Assembly: GCA_964472505.1 (NCBI GenBank)
Contig: CAYYQW010000013.1
Span: forward strand, 1-64,000
Direction of reading: 5' to 3'
DNA from: JAYEIA01 sp964472505
GTDB taxonomy: Bacteria; Bacteroidota; Bacteroidia; Bacteroidales; JAADGE01
Length of the DNA: 64,000 nucleotides
The notes below the pieces were generated by a model, which was not told where the DNA came from, made no database searches, and saw nothing but the letters and a program-made list of their open reading frames with translations. How positions within the stretch are numbered: position 1 is the first letter of the stretch; every line of letters starts with the position of its first letter. The position numbers were made by a program, and so were the translations under genes. Shown here one piece after another: positions 59,322 through 64,000 of the stretch.

Positions 59322-60272
59322 TTATATTTTATTATTTTGTATTAATTCTTCAAAATACTTAATGGTTTTCATTAATCCCTCTTCCAAATGTACTTTGGGC
59401 TCCCAGTCTATTACTTTTTTTGCCAAACTGATATCCGGTTTTCTTTGCATGGGGTCATCTTCGGGTAGTTCTTTGAATATCAGTTTGGATTTTGAACCGA
59501 TTAAACTAATAATTTTCTCAGCCAATTCCAAAATTGAAAATTCTCCGGGATTTCCAATATTTATGGGGCCTGTAAAATCATCCGGGGTATTCATGGTGCG
59601 TATCATGCCTTCAACTAAATCATCTACATACTGAAAGCTTCGGGTTTGGTTTCCGCTGCCGTACACAGTAATGTTTTCATTGCTTAATGCCTGCATAATA
59701 AAATTGGATACTACCCGCCCGTCGTTCGGATGCATCCGCGGGCCGTATGTATTGAAAATACGAACAATTTTAATGCGCACCTTATTTTGTTTATGATAAT
59801 TGACAAATAAGGTTTCTGCAACTCGCTTTCCTTCATCGTAGCATGCTCTGGCACCAATAGGGTTTACATGACCCCAGTAGCTTTCTTTTTGCGGATGCTG
59901 CTCCGGATCGCCATAGACTTCGCTGGTAGAAGCCTGCAAAATTTTTGCTTTTTTTCTTTTGGCCAAACCCAACATATTTATGGCTCCGCTTACCGATGTT
60001 TTTACGGTTTTTATGGGATTGTGGCTGTAATGTACCGGTGATGCCGGGCAGGCAAGATTGTATATTTCATCTGCTTCGGCGAAATACGGCATGGTAATAT
60101 CATGCCTTACTATTTCAAAAAACGGATTTTTTTGTAAATGAACAATATTGCTTTTATTTCCCGTAAAGTAATTATCGACCGATATTACTTCGTGCCCGTC
60201 ATTCAGCAAGCGTTCGCACAAATGTGATCCTACAAAACCGGCACCGCCGGTAACTAAAATAGTCTTTTTCAT
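59322..60272 (-). CDS. UDP-glucuronate decarboxylase (UDP-xylose synthase type)
   Basis: NAD-dependent extended SDR that converts UDP-glucuronate to UDP-xylose. Seen: TGGAGFVGSHLCERLL (Gly-rich NAD site), DEIYNLACPASPVHYSHNPIKT, a motif typical of the UXS/UGD-decarboxylase branch, STSEVYGDPEQHPQKE, and CYDEGKRVAE (Tyr-x3-Lys). RIFNTYGPRMHPNDGRVVSNF and FQYVDDLVEGM also fit. At 316 aa it matches bacterial UXS. It lies 220 bp downstream of ugd, which makes its substrate. A -7 box at 60330-60337 gives it a separate promoter. Confidence 0.92.
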   Translation of the reverse strand: MKKTILVTGGAGFVGSHLCERLLNDGHEVISVDNYFTGNKSNIVHLQKNPFFEIVRHDITMPYFAEADEIYNLACPASPVHYSHNPIKTVKTSVSGAINMLGLAKRKKAKILQASTSEVYGDPEQHPQKESYWGHVNPIGARACYDEGKRVAETLFVNYHKQNKVRIKIVRIFNTYGPRMHPNDGRVVSNFIMQALSNENITVYGSGNQTRSFQYVDDLVEGMIRTMNTPDDFTGPINIGNPGEFSILELAEKIISLIGSKSKLIFKELPEDDPMQRKPDISLAKKVIDWEPKVHLEEGLMKTIKYFEELIQNNKI

Positions 60273-60329
60273 TCCTGTTTTTTAATAAGCAAATATATCG
60301 AACAAACGGCAAGCGATGTCCTAAAGTTG

Positions 60330-60337
60330 CAAATATA
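60330..60337 (-). promoter_or_regulatory. -7 element of the UDP-xylose synthase gene (TATATTTG)
   Basis: Exact TAnnTTTG on the minus strand, 58 bp upstream of the ATG at 60272, downstream of the ugd terminator. Confidence 0.55.
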
Positions 60338-60423
60338 AATAAGTTCTTTTCTTAGTGCAAAGTTAATCGGCCGTCGGAAAAAGGAATCTAATTTCGCTGC
60401 CTCTATGCAGATTTATTCAAAAT

Positions 60424-60465
60424 AAAAAAACTCTCCCTTTCTGAGCTGTGAAAAGAAGAGTTTTT
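60424..60465 (-). terminator. Terminator of ugd
   Basis: On the minus strand, AAAAACTCT/AGAGTTTTT plus inner CTTTTC/GAAAG pairing forms a stem that runs into T. It lies 27 bp past the ugd stop. Confidence 0.7.
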
Positions 60466-60491
60466 AATTAAATTATCAATTTAACAGATAG

Positions 60492-61805
60492 TTATCGCCC
60501 GATTCCGAAGTATTCGAAACCATGCTCTGCTACTTCAGCCGGGTCATAGATATTGCGTCCGTCGAAGATGACTTTATTTTTCAATAATTTACTCATGACT
60601 TTATAATTAAGCACTTTGAATTCGTTCCACTCAGTTACCAGCAACAATGCATCGGCATCTACCAAAGCTTCGTTTTTATCTTCGGTATATTTTACCAGAT
60701 TGCCGATACGCTCTTTCGCTTCATCCATAGCAACCGGGTCGTATGCATAAACATCGGCACCAAGATCTTTTAATTGTTGGGCAATAACAATGGCAGGAGC
60801 CTCACGCATGTCGTCGGTATTGGGTTTGAAGGAAAGACCCCACATGGCAATACGTTTTCCTTTCAAATCATTGTTGAAATACTTTTTAAGTTTTTTAACC
60901 ATTACCGACTTTTGTCGCTCATTGACCGATTCCACTGCCTTAAGAATATCCAGAGAATATCCTTTTTCATCGGATGTTCTAATGAGGGCTTTAACATCTT
61001 TGGGGAAACAGGAGCCACCGTAACCGGTTCCGGCATATATGAAGTGATAGCCAATACGTGAATCGCTGCCTATGCCTTTGCGAACGTTCGTAACATCTGC
61101 TCCTACAATTTCGCACAGGTTGGCAATATCATTCATAAAGCTGATTTTTGTAGCGAGCATGGCATTAGCGGCATATTTAGTCATTTCGGCAGAAGGAATG
61201 TCCATGAAAATAACCGGATGCCCGTTCAAAACAAAAGGTTTATACAAGCGTTTCATTATTTTTATGGCTTGCTCAGATTCGGTTCCGACTACAATTCGGT
61301 CGGGTTTCATAAAATCATCAACGGCACTTCCTTCTTTGAGAAACTCCGGATTGGAAGCAACATCGAAAGTTAAATCAGAACCGCGCTTATCCAACTCATC
61401 CTGTATGGCTTTTTTTACTTTTTTGGCCGTTCCTATCGGAACGGTACTTTTGGTTACAAATACCATATAATCCTGCATGTGCTTTCCTACATCTTTTGCT
61501 ACCTGTAAGACATATTGCAAATCGGCACTTCCGTCTTCGTCGGGAGGAGTTCCAACGGCTGAAAAGACGACTTCGCACTCTTCAAGAGTTTCCTTTACGG
61601 AAGTAGTAAATGACAGTCTGCCGTTTTTGATATTCCTTTCAACCATAGGCTGTAAGCCGGGCTCCCAAATTGGCAGTTTAGCATTTTTGAGATTTTCTAT
61701 TTTTTTTTCGTCAACATCGACACAATGGACATGTACGCCGGCTTCTGCAAAGCAGGTTCCCGTAACTAAACCGACATAACCGGTACCAATTACTGATATT
61801 TTCAT
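60492..61805 (-). CDS. ugd: UDP-glucose 6-dehydrogenase
   Basis: Oxidises UDP-glucose to UDP-glucuronate with two NAD. Seen: the Rossmann start ISVIGTGYVGLVTGTCFAEAG, VFSAVGTPPDEDGSADL, VTKSTVPIGTAKKV, SNPEFLKEGSAVDDFMKPDRIVVG, the catalytic GTGYGGSCFPKDVKAL (nucleophile Cys), and GLSFKPNTDDMREAP. At 437 aa it is standard. Together with the downstream UDP-xylose synthase it supplies UDP-glucuronate and UDP-xylose for capsule or O-antigen. It has its own terminator. Confidence 0.97.
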   Translation of the reverse strand: MKISVIGTGYVGLVTGTCFAEAGVHVHCVDVDEKKIENLKNAKLPIWEPGLQPMVERNIKNGRLSFTTSVKETLEECEVVFSAVGTPPDEDGSADLQYVLQVAKDVGKHMQDYMVFVTKSTVPIGTAKKVKKAIQDELDKRGSDLTFDVASNPEFLKEGSAVDDFMKPDRIVVGTESEQAIKIMKRLYKPFVLNGHPVIFMDIPSAEMTKYAANAMLATKISFMNDIANLCEIVGADVTNVRKGIGSDSRIGYHFIYAGTGYGGSCFPKDVKALIRTSDEKGYSLDILKAVESVNERQKSVMVKKLKKYFNNDLKGKRIAMWGLSFKPNTDDMREAPAIVIAQQLKDLGADVYAYDPVAMDEAKERIGNLVKYTEDKNEALVDADALLLVTEWNEFKVLNYKVMSKLLKNKVIFDGRNIYDPAEVAEHGFEYFGIGR

Positions 61806-62331
61806 ATTGTATTGATTAAAATGTTTGAAATTTTTTACAAATTAAAAAATTATTCGGATAACCGCAAAAGACAAATGTCAGCTACACTTAATATTTTGAA
61901 TAAAAACTAATTGAATTGAGCCCATGAGTTCTGCAAACTCTTATATTCCATCCAAGTATTTATCACCGGTACCGCCAAGCTCTGCCTTAAAAAAGCCTTC
62001 TTAGAATAAACTTGTCAAAACCGAGTGCGCTTCCGATTGCCGAAATAATTATCAGTAAATATACCTAACATTTGGAACTGAAAGAGTTATAAGTATTAGT
62101 AATCTGTCTAATTCAAAAAACTAAGAAAGCCGCAAGCATGTTATGCAGCATAAACTAATACTTCCTCGTGTTTGCAAAGCAAAGAATTCGTTTAAAAAAT
62201 ATAATTTCTCATATTGTTGAAAATAAGCATGTTATCCATATATAGAAAAAAATCGACACTGAGAAGGTAAAAAAATTGCTCTAAAAGCTTAAAAAACAGA
62301 GAAATTCAGAGGAATTTCAAAAAGATAATAC

Positions 62332-62339
62332 TATTTTTG
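62332..62339 (+). promoter_or_regulatory. rpsA -7 element (TATTTTTG)
   Basis: Exact TAnnTTTG, 55 bp upstream of the rpsA ATG, giving a leader of about 48 nt. Confidence 0.55.
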
Positions 62340-62381
62340 CACCCGCAATTACAAAAAATAATGTCTAACTTATTAAATTTT

Positions 62382-62386
62382 AAGGA
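62382..62386 (+). promoter_or_regulatory. Shine-Dalgarno-like site of rpsA (AAGGA)
   Basis: AAGGA ends 8 nt before the rpsA ATG. Most genes in the window lack such a site, as usual in Bacteroidota, so its presence here is notable and supports the chosen start. Confidence 0.5.
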
Positions 62387-62394
62387 ATTAAATT

Positions 62395-64000
62395 ATGAAT
62401 GAAAAAATTGAAAATCAAAACGAAGAAACCAACCAAGCAGAAGAGTTGGAAACTCAGGCTTCTTCAGAAGTAAAACAAGAAGAGCAGGAGAAGAAAGAAA
62501 CAACGGAAAAAGAAGAGGAGACGCAACAAACTGAAGAAGAAGCCCAAAAAGAGAATTTTGAAGAAAATCAGTTTTCGGAAAATGAATCAACCTTGGATTT
62601 CAACTGGGATGCAGCCTCGACAGATGTAGATGACTATTCGAAAAAAGAAAGACAATCTATGGAAGATGTTTATGGCGAAACTTTATCTACCATAAACGAA
62701 AAAGAAATTGTAGAAGGAACGGTAATATCCGTATCCGACCGTGAAGTTGTAGTAAATATTGGCTACAAATCCGAAGGTGTTGTAAACCGCAACGAGTTTC
62801 GTTATCGTCCGGATCTGGCCAAAGGCGACAAAGTAGAAGTTTACATTGAAAGTCAGGAAGACAAAGAAGGCCAACTGATTCTTTCACATAAAAAAGCACG
62901 TACGCTTAATGCTTGGAAAAATATCAATAACGCTTACGAAAGTGATGAGATCCTTAAAGGTTACATTAAATGTCGTACTAAAGGCGGTATGATTGTGGAT
63001 GTATTCGGAATAGAAGCATTCTTGCCGGGCTCGCAAATCGATGTTAAACCCATTCGCGACTACGATGCTTATGTGGATAAAACCATGGAATTCAAAGTGG
63101 TGCAAATTAACAAAGAATACAAAAACGTTGTTGTTTCGCACAAAGCACTTATTGAAGCTGAGCTTGAAGAGCAAAAACAAAAAATTATTGAACAACTTGA
63201 AAAAGGACAAGTTCTTAAAGGCACCGTTAAAAATATTACCTCATACGGTGTATTCATCGACTTAGGCGGAGTGGACGGTTTAATCCATATTACCGACCTG
63301 TCTTGGGGTCGTATTAACCACCCCGAGGAAGTTGTAGAACTTGATCAGGAACTCAATGTTGTGATTCTTGACTATGACGAAAACAAAAAACGTATTGCAC
63401 TTGGTTTAAAACAATTAGAGCCTCATCCGTGGGATTCTTTAGACCCCGAAATGAAAGTGGGCGACCGAGTAAAAGGCAGAGTAGTTGTGATTACCGACTA
63501 TGGTGCATTTATCGAAATCAAACCCGGCGTAGAAGGCTTGGTACACGTTTCGGAAATGAGCTGGTCACAACACCTCAGAACTGCTCAAGACTTCTTGAAC
63601 GTAGGCGACGAAGTAGAAGCCGAAATTCTTACATTGGACCGCGAAGAGCGTAAAATGTCATTGGGTATGAAGCAATTAAAACCCGATCCGTGGGAAAATA
63701 TTGCAGAAAAATATCCGGTAGGAAGCAAGCACAAAACGACTGTGAAAAACTTTACAAACTTTGGTATTTTCGTAGAGCTTGAAGAAGGTGTTGACGGATT
63801 GATTCACATTTCTGATCTCTCATGGACCAAAAAAGTGAAACATCCGGCAGAATTTACAAAAATTGGTGAAGAAATTGAAGTAGTGGTTCTTGATGTTGAT
63901 TCCGAAGGCAGAAAATTAAGTCTCGGACACAAGCAACTCGAAGAGAATCCGTGGGATGTATTCGAAACTCTTTTCAAAGAAAACAGCGTGCATGAAGGTA
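62395..64000 (+). CDS. rpsA: 30S ribosomal protein S1, 3' end beyond window
   Basis: RNA-binding ribosomal protein that helps recruit mRNA. Seen: a strongly acidic, Glu/Gln-rich N-terminal extension (about residues 1-75, QEEQEKKETTEKEEETQQ), then successive S1 OB-fold domains. These include VEGTVISVSDREVVVNIG (about 103), LKGYIKCRTKGGMIVDVFGIEAFLPGSQID, LKGTVKNITSYGVFIDLGGVDGLIHITDLSW, VKGRVVVITDYGAFIEIKPGVEGLVHVSEMSW, and TTVKNFTNFGIFVELEEGVDGLIHISDLSW. The frame is open for 535 codons to the window edge, so the C-terminal domain(s) are missing here only because of truncation. The start at 62395 is supported by AAGGA. Confidence 0.96.
   Translation, partial: MNEKIENQNEETNQAEELETQASSEVKQEEQEKKETTEKEEETQQTEEEAQKENFEENQFSENESTLDFNWDAASTDVDDYSKKERQSMEDVYGETLSTINEKEIVEGTVISVSDREVVVNIGYKSEGVVNRNEFRYRPDLAKGDKVEVYIESQEDKEGQLILSHKKARTLNAWKNINNAYESDEILKGYIKCRTKGGMIVDVFGIEAFLPGSQIDVKPIRDYDAYVDKTMEFKVVQINKEYKNVVVSHKALIEAELEEQKQKIIEQLEKGQVLKGTVKNITSYGVFIDLGGVDGLIHITDLSWGRINHPEEVVELDQELNVVILDYDENKKRIALGLKQLEPHPWDSLDPEMKVGDRVKGRVVVITDYGAFIEIKPGVEGLVHVSEMSWSQHLRTAQDFLNVGDEVEAEILTLDREERKMSLGMKQLKPDPWENIAEKYPVGSKHKTTVKNFTNFGIFVELEEGVDGLIHISDLSWTKKVKHPAEFTKIGEEIEVVVLDVDSEGRKLSLGHKQLEENPWDVFETLFKENSVHEG

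Larger units (their letters stand above)
61806..62394. other. Intergenic region between ugd and rpsA, no gene
   Basis: This 589-bp AT-rich divergent region holds no credible gene. A minus-strand open stretch of 35 codons (61907-62014) has protein-like composition but no start. The rpsA promoter (62332-62339) and ribosome-binding site (62382-62386) are at its right end. Confidence 0.6.

Noticed and set aside
61907..62014. 35-codon minus-strand open stretch upstream of ugd
   Set aside because: No start codon in frame upstream of a TGA, no family match; probably chance or a decayed fragment that cannot be identified.

Overview
This window comes from a member of the Bacteroidota, most likely an anaerobic or facultative marine or sediment lineage of the class Bacteroidia. 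The evidence is convergent. Many genes are preceded by the Bacteroidota-type -7 promoter element TAnnTTTG. Lipoproteins and signal-peptide proteins are common. One relic carries a type IX secretion (T9SS) C-terminal sorting domain. Several families are typical of the phylum: head-GIN/DUF2807, DUF2027-Smr, DUF349, PD40-OmpA-like envelope proteins and a folP-cdaA pair. A HydE maturase suggests [FeFe]-hydrogenase use and hence an anaerobic lifestyle (inference). There is no rRNA operon, prophage, insertion sequence or CRISPR array. The organism cannot be named from this sequence.

Layout. 1-8.5 kb: a C69 dipeptidase, an unknown protein, a CBS-domain membrane protein, the pyrBI aspartate transcarbamoylase genes behind a candidate attenuator, an M42 peptidase and an Smr protein. 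8.5-12.4 kb: queA-mazG, a patatin and a DUF2807 lipoprotein. 12.4-13 kb: tRNA-Arg(ACG) followed by a truncated T9SS-cargo relic. 13-24 kb: an AsmA-like protein, an MFS exporter, two exported unknowns, phoH-purC, a SAM-hydrolase-like protein and a large TPR/PD40/OmpA-like/SPOR protein whose signal peptide is separated by a homopolymer frameshift. 24-31.5 kb: DUF349, pyrG-yidC and three small unknowns, two of them tandem paralogues. 31.5-37.6 kb (minus strand): a secreted TPR-CHAT protein, then a compact folP-cdaA-aroC-GNAT run. 37.7-43 kb: a patatin-Omp85 protein, two acyltransferases and hydE. 43-50.6 kb: a pentapeptide-repeat lipoprotein, a C1-protease lipoprotein, fabG, and a muramidase overlapping a VWA membrane protein. 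50.6-56.4 kb: trkA-trkH, a CPBP-like membrane protein, trmD and an iron alcohol dehydrogenase. 56.8-61.8 kb (minus strand): nucleotide-sugar genes (ugd, UDP-xylose synthase, rfbA, rfbC) with an FGE-like protein. 62.4-64 kb: rpsA, cut by the window edge.

How the genes work together. Pyrimidine supply is represented by pyrBI and pyrG, purine by purC, folate and shikimate by folP and aroC. Envelope lipid and protein biogenesis is represented by yidC, the acyltransferases, fabG, the AsmA-like protein and the patatins. Potassium uptake (TrkAH) and the c-di-AMP synthase CdaA occur in the same window and may be functionally linked, though that is inference. Most of the window is core housekeeping. 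The least conventional items are the pyrBI leader, a dispersed 7-bp intergenic repeat, the secreted CHAT protein, the muramidase without a signal peptide paired with a VWA protein, the T9SS relic behind the tRNA, and the frameshifted PD40-OmpA gene. I did not find a clear, self-contained new defence or mobile system.
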